Shown in pieces: positions 40,575 to 49,144 of a stretch of DNA of 64,000 nucleotides. Source of the DNA: an uncultured bacterium (GTDB lineage: Bacteria; Verrucomicrobiota; Lentisphaeria; Victivallales; Victivallaceae); NCBI GenBank assembly GCA_900551245.1, contig URVC01000001.1, forward strand, positions 62,001 to 126,000, given 5' to 3'. Positions within the stretch are counted from its first letter, which is position 1, and the number at the start of each line of letters is the position of its first letter. Under the pieces are notes generated by a model, which saw only the letters and a list, made by a program, of their open reading frames with translations, did no database searches and was not told where the DNA came from. The position numbers and the translations under genes are program-made.

Positions 40575-42761
40575 ATGAAACAAATTCTGCTCGATCGCTC
40601 CGGTAAGAAATTCCTGCTCCAGACGACAGACTGCTCCTATGGTCTGGGAATCTCTCCGGCAACCGGCCTGCCGATTCACCTCCACTTCGGAAAACAACTG
40701 AATTCCCCGAACGAGCTGCCATCCCCGGACGAACGACAGAACATTGCACACATCCGGGAAACCCGTCGACGGCACACCTTTCAGGAATATCCGGCATTTC
40801 ATTCGGCCCTCTATTCGGAAAGCTGCCTGCTGGCGCTCCATTCCTCCGGCTCCCGGGGAACCAGACTCGAATTCGATTCCTTCCAGTTGCGGAGCGAAGG
40901 AAACGCCGAGACATTGGAACTTCTTCTGGTCGACAAACTTCATCAGCTTTTTGTCTCCCTCGTCTACACCGTCTACGCAGATTCGCCTCTGCTGGATCGT
41001 CGGGCAGTCATCCGCAACGGCGGCACTGCGCCGGTCACATTGCAGCAGGCATTCTCCGCCTCGCTTCCCCTCCCCTGGAGCGATACCCCCGGCCGGATTA
41101 CTCACCTCCATGGGTACTGGGCGGCGGAGGGGCAGATCGCCCACACCGTCCTCGAGGCGGGGAAGCTGGTTCTGGAGAGCCGGACCGGTCTCTCCGGCCC
41201 GTTCGCCATGCCGTTTTTCGCGATGGACGACGGTTCCGCCACGGAGGAGAGCGGCGACCTCCTCTTCGGTACGCTCCAGTGGAGCGGAAACTGGAAGATC
41301 GTTGTGGAGCGAAACGACAACATCGACAGTGTCATTTCCGGCGGGATCAACGATTTCGACTTTCAGTGGAATCTGCTCCCCGGCGCCGCCTTCGAAACGC
41401 CGGCCTTCACCTTCGGCTTCGCGGAGCACGGTTTCGGTGACATGTTCCGAAAAATACACCGCCACATCCGCACGCACATCGAACCGGAATCCACCCGCGG
41501 CAAAGTTATGCCGCTGATCTGCAACACATATGGCGCCTTTCGCTCCGGCGAAAAAATGAACGCCGCCAACACCGAACGGGCAATTCAAAAGGCGGCGGCC
41601 CTAGGCGCCGAACTCTTCGTCTTCGACGCCGGATGGCAGGAGACGCTGGGCGACTGGACCGCCCACCACAGCAAGTTTCACGGCACCATCCGCCCCCAGG
41701 CGGAGCTGGCACACCGGCTCGGCATGAAATTCGGCGTCTGGGCGGAGCTGGAATCCGCCGACCGGACAAGTTCGATCTTTCGCGACCATCGGGAGTGGTT
41801 CATGCAGTATCCCGACCAGTTTCCGGCGGACGACGAGCTCGACGACTCCGCCTCCGGCAGAATGTTGCTCAATCTCACGCTCCCGGAAGTGGAAGAGCAC
41901 CTCTATCGGGCGCTGGACTCGCTCATCTGCGAAAATGAACTCGACTACTTCAAGCTGGATATGAACCGTCTCTTCACCCATCCCGGCAGTCCGGTTCCGC
42001 TGCCGGAGGGCGGACAGAGCTTCGGTACCCGCTATGTTCAGGCGCTCTATCGAATCTTCGAACGCATCCGGCGGAAGCACCCCGATCTGCTGCTGGAGAA
42101 CTGCGCCTGCGGCAACTTCCGTTCCGACTGGGGGTTTGACCGTTTCGCCTTCCGGATCAACCGCAGCGACAACCAGGAAGGGCTCGACATGATCAAACTG
42201 CACGAGGGATTCCTCTGTCTCCATCAGACCAAGGCGGCGGGCGGCGGTTGTCACATCAGCGATCACTATTTCTTCGACTTCAATCAAAGGGAGGTGCCGC
42301 GCCGCTTTCAGGCCTTCGCGGGCATGCTCGGTTCGCTCAGCATCGGTGTGGATCTCACCCGCGCCGATCCGGAGGTCATGGAGTCGCTCCGCCGGTATGG
42401 CGCCCTCTACAAGAAACTTCGCCCGACGGTTCAGAACGGCCTCTACTATCGAATCGCCTCCTGTTACGATCACCCGTACGCCTGTTATGAATTCGTCGCC
42501 CCGGACCGTTCCGAAGCGGTGGTGTTCTTTTTCGCCCACGGCCTCCAGCTTCAGCAGCGGCTCCCCGCTTTCCGGCTTCGCGGTCTGGATGACCGGGCCC
42601 GGTACGCATCGACCCTCTACGGCGCGCTCGCCGGTGACGGCTGTACTCCGACGGAACTCCCGGAGCGCCTCGGGCGTCAACTTGCCGTCTTCGGCATCGA
42701 TATGCAGTTACATGGTGATCTGGATTGCCGGATCGTACATCTCAAACGAAAGGATGATTGA
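40575..42761 (+). CDS. GH36 alpha-galactosidase
   Basis: A 728-residue cytoplasmic glycoside hydrolase family 36 enzyme, the usual length. An N-terminal beta-sandwich (1 to about 290) is followed by the catalytic barrel. FVFDAGWQETLGDW, GVWAELESAD and YFKLDMNR carry the family signatures, with D462 (LDMN) as the expected nucleophile. D532 in RSDNQEG is the expected acid/base, and ENCACGNFRSD is the family's substrate-binding loop. It should release alpha-linked galactose from raffinose-type oligosaccharides or galactomannan. The ATG at 40575 lacks a ribosome-binding site but gives the correct N-terminus. It heads the run GH36 - pseudopilin - GH42-like - beta-propeller. Confidence 0.93.
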   Translation: MKQILLDRSGKKFLLQTTDCSYGLGISPATGLPIHLHFGKQLNSPNELPSPDERQNIAHIRETRRRHTFQEYPAFHSALYSESCLLALHSSGSRGTRLEFDSFQLRSEGNAETLELLLVDKLHQLFVSLVYTVYADSPLLDRRAVIRNGGTAPVTLQQAFSASLPLPWSDTPGRITHLHGYWAAEGQIAHTVLEAGKLVLESRTGLSGPFAMPFFAMDDGSATEESGDLLFGTLQWSGNWKIVVERNDNIDSVISGGINDFDFQWNLLPGAAFETPAFTFGFAEHGFGDMFRKIHRHIRTHIEPESTRGKVMPLICNTYGAFRSGEKMNAANTERAIQKAAALGAELFVFDAGWQETLGDWTAHHSKFHGTIRPQAELAHRLGMKFGVWAELESADRTSSIFRDHREWFMQYPDQFPADDELDDSASGRMLLNLTLPEVEEHLYRALDSLICENELDYFKLDMNRLFTHPGSPVPLPEGGQSFGTRYVQALYRIFERIRRKHPDLLLENCACGNFRSDWGFDRFAFRINRSDNQEGLDMIKLHEGFLCLHQTKAAGGGCHISDHYFFDFNQREVPRRFQAFAGMLGSLSIGVDLTRADPEVMESLRRYGALYKKLRPTVQNGLYYRIASCYDHPYACYEFVAPDRSEAVVFFFAHGLQLQQRLPAFRLRGLDDRARYASTLYGALAGDGCTPTELPERLGRQLAVFGIDMQLHGDLDCRIVHLKRKDD

Positions 42762-42763
42762 AC

Positions 42764-43558
42764 ATGATGCAACGAAATCGACGCGACAACCGGATTTTTA
42801 CCCTCATCGAACTCCTGATCGTAATCGCGATCATTGCGATTCTGGCCTCGCTGCTGCTGCCGGCACTGAACAAGGCCAGAACCCGGGCCCAGAGCATCGC
42901 CTGTCTCAACAATCTGAAGAGCATCGGCATGGGATTCAATCTCTACGCCGACAGTTACGCCGACTATTACCCCTCGATCGGCTACACCTCCGACCATATC
43001 GGCAAATACTGGCACCGCGCATTGCTGTTGTCCGGCGTGCTGGGAGAAGGCAAGAAGGAGGCCGCTCTGCGCGCAAGCGGAACCGCCGATCCCGAGGCGA
43101 TCTCCACACTGCGGCACGGCGTCTTTCTCGATCCCGGCGACAGCGATCCCCGGACCGTCAGCACCTCGGCAGTCAACGATTTTCTGAGCTACGGAGCGAA
43201 CCGCAGCATTATTTCCGAAGAGACCACCCGCACCTACACGCACTACATCAGGCGTAACAATCTGGCCAGCGGCCGGCCCTGCGGCAACGGTGAAAGCTGT
43301 CCATCCGGGGGAATCGTCCGCAAAAGTCCTTCCGGAATCTTTCTGGCCGGGGAATCCGGAAAACCGACCGAACGTTACCGCATCTCCGCATGGGCGAGCA
43401 CCAGCAACTCCCCGTTCGATCCGGAAAATCCGCAGTTCACCCTCGCCGTCCGCCATGGACAGGCCACCAACTTCGTCTTCGTCGACGGGCACGCCGCGGC
43501 CATCCGGCTGCCGCTCACCTGGGAGAGACTTTCCTTCGAACATGTCAATAAACTGTAA
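42764..43558 (+). CDS. Pseudopilin-like protein with H-x9-DG signature
   Basis: A 264-residue protein with a short basic leader (MMQRNRRDNRI) and the pilin helix FTLIELLIVIAIIAILASLL. The residue before the Phe is Ile rather than Gly. The C-terminal signature RHGQATNFVFVDGHA is the canonical H-x9-DG form. Asn/Ser-rich loops with several aromatic residues make up the globular domain. AAAGGA precedes the ATG at 42764, which lies two bases after the stop codon of the galactosidase gene. It stands directly before a large secreted GH42-like enzyme, repeating the arrangement at 34.3-37.5 kb. Confidence 0.9.
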   Translation: MMQRNRRDNRIFTLIELLIVIAIIAILASLLLPALNKARTRAQSIACLNNLKSIGMGFNLYADSYADYYPSIGYTSDHIGKYWHRALLLSGVLGEGKKEAALRASGTADPEAISTLRHGVFLDPGDSDPRTVSTSAVNDFLSYGANRSIISEETTRTYTHYIRRNNLASGRPCGNGESCPSGGIVRKSPSGIFLAGESGKPTERYRISAWASTSNSPFDPENPQFTLAVRHGQATNFVFVDGHAAAIRLPLTWERLSFEHVNKL

Positions 43559-43568
43559 GAGAATCCCC

Positions 43569-46500
43569 ATGAAAAAGTTCTTTTTCTTTTACCTCCTGTT
43601 CGGCTCCTTTTTCCTTTCTGCGATGGAAGTCCAGTTTCGCGGCGCCAATCTGACCGATGAACACGGCACACCGCAGTTTCTCGCCGGAACCGAATACAGT
43701 TATGTCGCCGGCGGAAAAATCAAACTTTACGGCAAACTCTGGCGCGGCAAATACCCGGAGCGTTACCGCTATCTCTATGAAACCAGCCCCAGTCAGGCGT
43801 ACTTTGAATCCATCGGATTCAACACACTGCACATCAGCAGTTTTCCGCTGGTGATCTCCGCGCTTTTCCCCGATTACACTCCGGCACAACAGAACCGGAT
43901 TTTCGAGTTCTATCAGGAGGGGTTGATCAAACATAACCTCGGTGCGATCAAAGGGATGTGGGGCATTCAACCCTACCGTGATTTCATGACGGTCCTCAAG
44001 TCGCTCAAAACCATGCCCTACTACATCGACCTGCACACGGGAACCCTGGGGACACTGACGTCAAACCGCAAGGCCGCGCTCACCCTGCTGCCGGAGGAGG
44101 CGCTGGCCGACCCCGGCGCCCACTCCTACTTTTCAATCCGCTACAATCTGGGGCATCCCGCAGGACGCGAGGCGGTGAAAAAGGTCTTCCGGCTGGAAAT
44201 GGAGCTCTTCCGCAACGAGGGGGCCCATCCCTACATGTACAAGATTTTCAACGAACCGAACTACCGCAACTACTCCCCGCACAATGTGAAACATCTCCCC
44301 GCCTGGTTGAAGAAAAGATTCGGCACGGTTGAGGCGATGAACCGGGCGTGGAACAGCACCTATCCATCGTTCAGCGCCCCCTCCCCGCTCCCGAAATCAC
44401 CGCAGTACCACTTCGGCGCGGCCATCGAATATGCCAAACTGCAGGAAAAACAGCTGGTGGATCTCGCCGTCGAACTGCGACAACTCGTCCGCTCGATCGA
44501 CCGGAAACCGGTCATTCTCCAGCTGCTCGGCGGCGAGCACGCCATGAGCATCGCACACGGCTGCAACATCTTTGAACTGCAGTCGCGCATGGATGCCATC
44601 ACCCCCGGCACGGGGAATTTCTGCTTCGATGCCGCCGAAGATTACAATGCGGCCACCCCGTTCCGGGAGACGCTCGCCGTGTCCCGGAATCTCAAAATTG
44701 CCCTGCTCCGCCACGCCCTCTACTACCCGCTGGCGAAGGACAAGGTCTACCTCAACACAGAAGCGTACATCGCGGAAAACAAGGCGGACAACTTTCAGGC
44801 GGTCCTCTGGCGGGAGCTCGCCCTCGGCCGACAGCAGGTGCTCTTCTGGAGCTGGTTCGGCATGGAGCCGCCGGGGAAACGGATGCCGAAATTTTCCCTG
44901 CTCAACCCCGGGGTGCAACAGCCGCAGGAGCTGGAGGCGATTCCGCGCTTCCGCAAGGCGCTTGCGCCGATCGCCGACCTCTTTCTCGACCGGAAAAACA
45001 AACTCTTCGCGCCGCAGGTCGCCTTTCTCTACTCCTATCCGACGCTGCGGGTCACCGGAATCACCGGAAATCAGGCCCCCCGTCTCTTCGCCACACTGCC
45101 GTTCCTCGCCGCGCTCCACTTCCGTCACGTCGACTTTGCCGGCGTCTTCGAGGAGAATCTGGCGGCGGAGCTGGATCGCTACAAAATTCTGATTCTCGGC
45201 GACGTCACCCACATCAGCGAGGAAACCCACAAGCAACTGAAACAGTATCTTGACAAGGGCGGCATCCTCGTCGCCATGGGCGGGGAGTTCCGGCAAAGCG
45301 AATACGGAGTACCCTTTGCCGATCCCCTGATCGATTTCCGGCGCACTCCGCTCCGGGAGATGTACGGCAGGATTCCGGAGTTCGACATCCCCGCCTCGCT
45401 CAAATGGAAGATTTCCACCGCTCCCGGCTGGGAGGTGCGCGGCACATTGAACGGTGCTCCGGCCGTTCTGCGAAAGCGGTTCGGCAAGGGGGAACTGTGG
45501 TTCCTCAACGCCGACATCGGCGACTATGCGCTCACCGCGGTTCTCGACCCGCTGCTGAAACAGTGCGACATCCGGCCTTACGCCACAGTGCTCAAACCGG
45601 ATCAGGAGGAACCGATGCCCAACATCGAAGTGTTCCCCTTCCGCAAGCGGACCGCGCACGGGGAGTTGAACGGCTATCTGCTCTTCAATCAAAACCGGGA
45701 AAGCTGCTGTTTCCGCATCGCGGCGCCGGGAATTCACGACACGGTGTTCGAACCGGTTTCCGGAGAACTTTACCCTGTTGAAAACGGTTTTGTGACCGTT
45801 CGGCTGAGCAATCGCGAATGCCGTGTGCTGGTCGCCGGCGACAAGGCGAAGTGGATGAAACGCTTCCCCGCGCCGACGGAGAAGTCCCCGGAACAGCTCC
45901 GCAAAGAGACGGAACAACTCGTCCGGAAAGAGCGTCTGCGGGCGCCGTTCCGCAAATCGTTTCCGCTCGACCTCAAGGCGGTGGCGAACTCCGGCTTCGA
46001 CAACGCCCAGAAGTGGGCGACCAACTCCGCGCTCGTCGACTCGAACCATCGTTATCTGAGCAACGTGCCGTTCCACACGCAGCGGTTCGGCGACATCTTC
46101 TTCGACATCATCCGATTCGACTTCAACGACAACCGCAGCTGCCTCGCCCTGCGTTCGAAACGCAATCCGGAATATCCGGCCCAGGTGACCGTTCCGGTCG
46201 GCCGGAAATGCGGCGACTTCGCCATCCTGCAGACCTGTGTCGGCGGCAAACCGGGCGATGCGGTTCTCAAGTACCGCATCCGCTATGCCGACGGCACGGT
46301 TCAGGAGAAAACCGCCGTCAAAGGGGTGGAGATCGGCGACTGGAAGATCGACGCCAATCCCGCCGCGCTGCGGAAAACCGCTGTATGGAGCGATGAGGAA
46401 CGTTATGGATTCTTCCTCTACGAACTGCCGAATCCATTCCCGTCAAAAAACGTTGCCAATCTGGAACTTCTCTCCTGTGGAGGGGATGGAACCGCAGTGA

Positions 46501-47006
46501 TCTGCGCCATCTCCGCGCTGGAGACGATCTTCACCCGGGAGTATGCACATTCGGTTTCGTTCAAGGAGCTTTTCCCGGTGTTGAAAAAGCCGAAGCCGGA
46601 CGCGCGCAACGGCTGGTTCGGGGATGAATTCCGCTCTGACCAGGGCTACGTGGAGTTCGCGACACGCGACGGGAAACCGCATCCCTTGTTCGACACGCCG
46701 GAAAAGATCGACCGGGCGATGTTGCGCGGCTCTGTCCGGCTGGATCGGGATTCCACCGGTAAAAAACACCAGTTAAGCTGGCTCTCCATGGTCTTTCCCG
46801 GCTCTCATGCGAGACTCTATATGCACTCGCTGGGAATCATCAGCAACTGCACCGCCAACCGCGACGGCGACCACTGGATGGAGTTCGAAGTTCCGCTCAA
46901 GGAGCTGCGCGGGGAAAATGTCTCCGCACTCACCGGATTCGTCCTCTTCCCCGGTCGCCAGACCGAAGTGGTCAAACATTTCCGCAACCTTCGACTGGAG
47001 TATTGA
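43569..47006 (+). CDS. Secreted GH42-like glycoside hydrolase with trimerisation-like domain
   Basis: A 1145-residue secreted enzyme. Signal peptide MKKFFFFYLLFGSFFLSA. Residues about 20-460 form a clan GH-A barrel: the acid/base candidate is E229 (KIFNEPNY), the nucleophile candidate is E398 (YLNTEAY), and AWLKKRFGTVEAMNRAWN is typical of GH42. Residues about 485-680 resemble the glutamine-amidotransferase-like trimerisation domain of GH42 (YKILILGDVTHISEETHKQL). The last 350 residues are beta-sandwich-like, ending in a carbohydrate-binding-type module. Beta-galactosidase or a related exo-activity on galactans or agarose-type sugars is likely, but the substrate is not settled by sequence. 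It lies ten bases after the pseudopilin gene. Confidence 0.83.
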   Translation: MKKFFFFYLLFGSFFLSAMEVQFRGANLTDEHGTPQFLAGTEYSYVAGGKIKLYGKLWRGKYPERYRYLYETSPSQAYFESIGFNTLHISSFPLVISALFPDYTPAQQNRIFEFYQEGLIKHNLGAIKGMWGIQPYRDFMTVLKSLKTMPYYIDLHTGTLGTLTSNRKAALTLLPEEALADPGAHSYFSIRYNLGHPAGREAVKKVFRLEMELFRNEGAHPYMYKIFNEPNYRNYSPHNVKHLPAWLKKRFGTVEAMNRAWNSTYPSFSAPSPLPKSPQYHFGAAIEYAKLQEKQLVDLAVELRQLVRSIDRKPVILQLLGGEHAMSIAHGCNIFELQSRMDAITPGTGNFCFDAAEDYNAATPFRETLAVSRNLKIALLRHALYYPLAKDKVYLNTEAYIAENKADNFQAVLWRELALGRQQVLFWSWFGMEPPGKRMPKFSLLNPGVQQPQELEAIPRFRKALAPIADLFLDRKNKLFAPQVAFLYSYPTLRVTGITGNQAPRLFATLPFLAALHFRHVDFAGVFEENLAAELDRYKILILGDVTHISEETHKQLKQYLDKGGILVAMGGEFRQSEYGVPFADPLIDFRRTPLREMYGRIPEFDIPASLKWKISTAPGWEVRGTLNGAPAVLRKRFGKGELWFLNADIGDYALTAVLDPLLKQCDIRPYATVLKPDQEEPMPNIEVFPFRKRTAHGELNGYLLFNQNRESCCFRIAAPGIHDTVFEPVSGELYPVENGFVTVRLSNRECRVLVAGDKAKWMKRFPAPTEKSPEQLRKETEQLVRKERLRAPFRKSFPLDLKAVANSGFDNAQKWATNSALVDSNHRYLSNVPFHTQRFGDIFFDIIRFDFNDNRSCLALRSKRNPEYPAQVTVPVGRKCGDFAILQTCVGGKPGDAVLKYRIRYADGTVQEKTAVKGVEIGDWKIDANPAALRKTAVWSDEERYGFFLYELPNPFPSKNVANLELLSCGGDGTAVICAISALETIFTREYAHSVSFKELFPVLKKPKPDARNGWFGDEFRSDQGYVEFATRDGKPHPLFDTPEKIDRAMLRGSVRLDRDSTGKKHQLSWLSMVFPGSHARLYMHSLGIISNCTANRDGDHWMEFEVPLKELRGENVSALTGFVLFPGRQTEVVKHFRNLRLEY

Positions 47007-47008
47007 AG

Positions 47009-49105
47009 ATGAACCAGAGACAAGCACGCAAAAGCAAAATGAAACTCGCGATACTCTGTTTCTCCCTCTGCGGGCTCGTATCCGTCGCCGGGGCCGAATA
47101 CGGGAAACCGATTCCATTGAAACGGATTCCCGGCGTGACGGAAGGGGCAATGGCGGCGGAACTGTACCGGAACACCCTTTATGTGGCAGGTTCGCGGGGC
47201 ACCCTGTTCGCCTTTGACGTCACAACCCCGGATGCGCCGAAGCTGCTCTCGAAGCTCCGGGTGTTGAAGAGCTCCCGCCAGCTGGCAATCCGAAACGGCA
47301 TCGCCGCGGTAACCGGCCGCCAGAACGGAATCGCGTTCGTGGATCTCCGCAATCCCGCCCGTCCGGAACTTTTGAGCCGTTATCACTCCATCGAGCTGGC
47401 AACCGGCATCGATCTGACGCCGCAATACGCCTATGTCAGCAATCGCGTTTACGGCGTGGAAACGGTCGGCCTCACCGATCCACGCCGCCCGCGTCATCTC
47501 GGCAATCTGCTGACCCGCGAGGCGCAGTCGATCAAAGTTTACGGCAATCGGGTGTTCATCGGCGACTGGGCGGCGGGCCAAATCCTGATCGCGGACGCCT
47601 CGAACCCGGCACAACTGATTCCACAGGGGACGTTGCAGCTGGATGGCTACGGCGATGGACTGGATGTTTGCGACACTCTCGTTTTCGCCTCGACCGGGCA
47701 TCATCGCAAATCCGGTCCGGCGGAGGATCGACCGGGCAACGGGCACGGTCTCGAAGTGTGGGATATCAAAGATCCGCTTCACCCCCGACGTCTTTCCCGT
47801 TTTTCCTTTCCCCGTTTCTACAATCTCGGCAACGACTACTGGAGTGTGCGGGTTTCCGGGGACTACGCGTTCTGCGCCGACACCCATAACGGATTTTTCG
47901 TTCTGAACATCGCCGATCCGGCAAAACCGTTCTGCGTCGGACATGCCCGGCTGGAAGAGGTCATCGAGCCGAAGCGGTATGATGCCCACGGCAAACTGCT
48001 GCTCAACTCCCGTCTGGCAGACGCCGTAAGCAGTCTGGCCGTCGGAAACGGCGTCGTCTATCTGACCGGAATCAAGACCGGCCTCTATCTTGCGGAGCTG
48101 CCGGGCATCGCCGCACCGCGAAAAGAGGAGTCGATCCCGGCGGCGAAGGCGGTTTCGGAGAAATTTCCGACGCCGAAAGGATTTGCCGGTTATCGTCCGG
48201 CGGGAATGGTCCGGGCGGCGGCCATTTCCGGCGATGTCGCCTTTCTGGCCACCTCGGATGACGGCATTCACAGCGTCCGGCTCGGAGAGGGGGAAATCAC
48301 TCCACTGCAACACTATCCGCAACATTTCGCCTTCGACGCAAAGGTCCGCGGCAACACCTTGTATGTGGCGGAAGATCTTGATGGACTTGGGGTCTATGAA
48401 ATTCTTCCGAACGGCGTTCTCCAACAGAAGGCAGCCGTTCCCATGCCGTGGGGGCGAAGCTGCCAGCAGGTCTGGGCGCCGGAAGGAAGCGATCTGGTCA
48501 TCGTCTCCGACCACGGAGCAACGATTTTCTTCCTCGACCTCTCCGACCCGAAAAAGGCCAAGGAGGTGTTTCGCCACAATCAGGTCGGAATCGTCTATTC
48601 CGATCTCATGACCCATCAGCTGGTGGGCGGCCGCTATCTGTTCTTCAACTGGCATCACAGCGGCTACGCCTGGTACGACCTTTCGGGGCAGAAACCGGTT
48701 CCGGCAAACGGGAAACGGTTCCGCTTCGCCTCGCATCTGGACGGCGCGGCAAGTCTGGGAACGCGCTGTCTGGCGGTTGCGAACGGCGGCTATTATCTGC
48801 TGGAAGCCAATCAAGGCGGCCTCCCCGCCGATTGGCAGCGGGCCAGGGTGCCGGGTGTGAAACTCGGCGGCATCCCCTCGGTGGAGGAAGATACGCTGGT
48901 TCTCTCCAATCGCCGGACGGGCGAAATCACGGTTCTGGACATCCGCGACCTGCTCCGGCCGCGGCTGGACAAGGAGCGGTCGCTGAGAGTTCCGGGGCAC
49001 CCCGGCACGGTGAGCTTTTTCCGGCATCGAATGGTGATTCCGGCCGGATACGCCGGGCTCTATCTGGAACAGAGCCGCGACAGCATGGAACCTTCTGCCC
49101 GATAA
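47009..49105 (+). CDS. Secreted LVIVD-repeat beta-propeller protein
   Basis: A 698-residue protein with a signal peptide (hydrophobic core LAILCFSLCGLVSVAGA, after a long basic start). The body is built from repeats of the LVIVD type, each ending in a D-x-x-x-P-x-x-P turn: FDVTTPDAPKLLSKL, FVDLRNPARPELLSRY, VGLTDPRRPRHLGNL, VWDIKDPLHPRRLSRF, VLNIADPAKPFCVGHA, FLDLSDPKKAKEVFRH, and VLDIRDLLRPRLDKE. Such proteins form cell-surface beta propellers with unknown binding partners. ATG 47009 has GGAG eight bases upstream and overlaps the end of the GH42-like gene context by two bases' distance, so the two are coupled. Adhesion to, or display on, polysaccharide is inference. Confidence 0.8.
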   Translation: MNQRQARKSKMKLAILCFSLCGLVSVAGAEYGKPIPLKRIPGVTEGAMAAELYRNTLYVAGSRGTLFAFDVTTPDAPKLLSKLRVLKSSRQLAIRNGIAAVTGRQNGIAFVDLRNPARPELLSRYHSIELATGIDLTPQYAYVSNRVYGVETVGLTDPRRPRHLGNLLTREAQSIKVYGNRVFIGDWAAGQILIADASNPAQLIPQGTLQLDGYGDGLDVCDTLVFASTGHHRKSGPAEDRPGNGHGLEVWDIKDPLHPRRLSRFSFPRFYNLGNDYWSVRVSGDYAFCADTHNGFFVLNIADPAKPFCVGHARLEEVIEPKRYDAHGKLLLNSRLADAVSSLAVGNGVVYLTGIKTGLYLAELPGIAAPRKEESIPAAKAVSEKFPTPKGFAGYRPAGMVRAAAISGDVAFLATSDDGIHSVRLGEGEITPLQHYPQHFAFDAKVRGNTLYVAEDLDGLGVYEILPNGVLQQKAAVPMPWGRSCQQVWAPEGSDLVIVSDHGATIFFLDLSDPKKAKEVFRHNQVGIVYSDLMTHQLVGGRYLFFNWHHSGYAWYDLSGQKPVPANGKRFRFASHLDGAASLGTRCLAVANGGYYLLEANQGGLPADWQRARVPGVKLGGIPSVEEDTLVLSNRRTGEITVLDIRDLLRPRLDKERSLRVPGHPGTVSFFRHRMVIPAGYAGLYLEQSRDSMEPSAR

Positions 49106-49144
49106 AAGATTCCACTGGAATTTCCGCCCGATGTGCCCCGATCG

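Noticed and set aside
41330..41340. CGACAGTGTCA inside the GH36 gene, similar to the TGACA-N-TGTCA operator
   Set aside because: It is in coding sequence, differs at an outer base and lacks promoter boxes; treated as chance.
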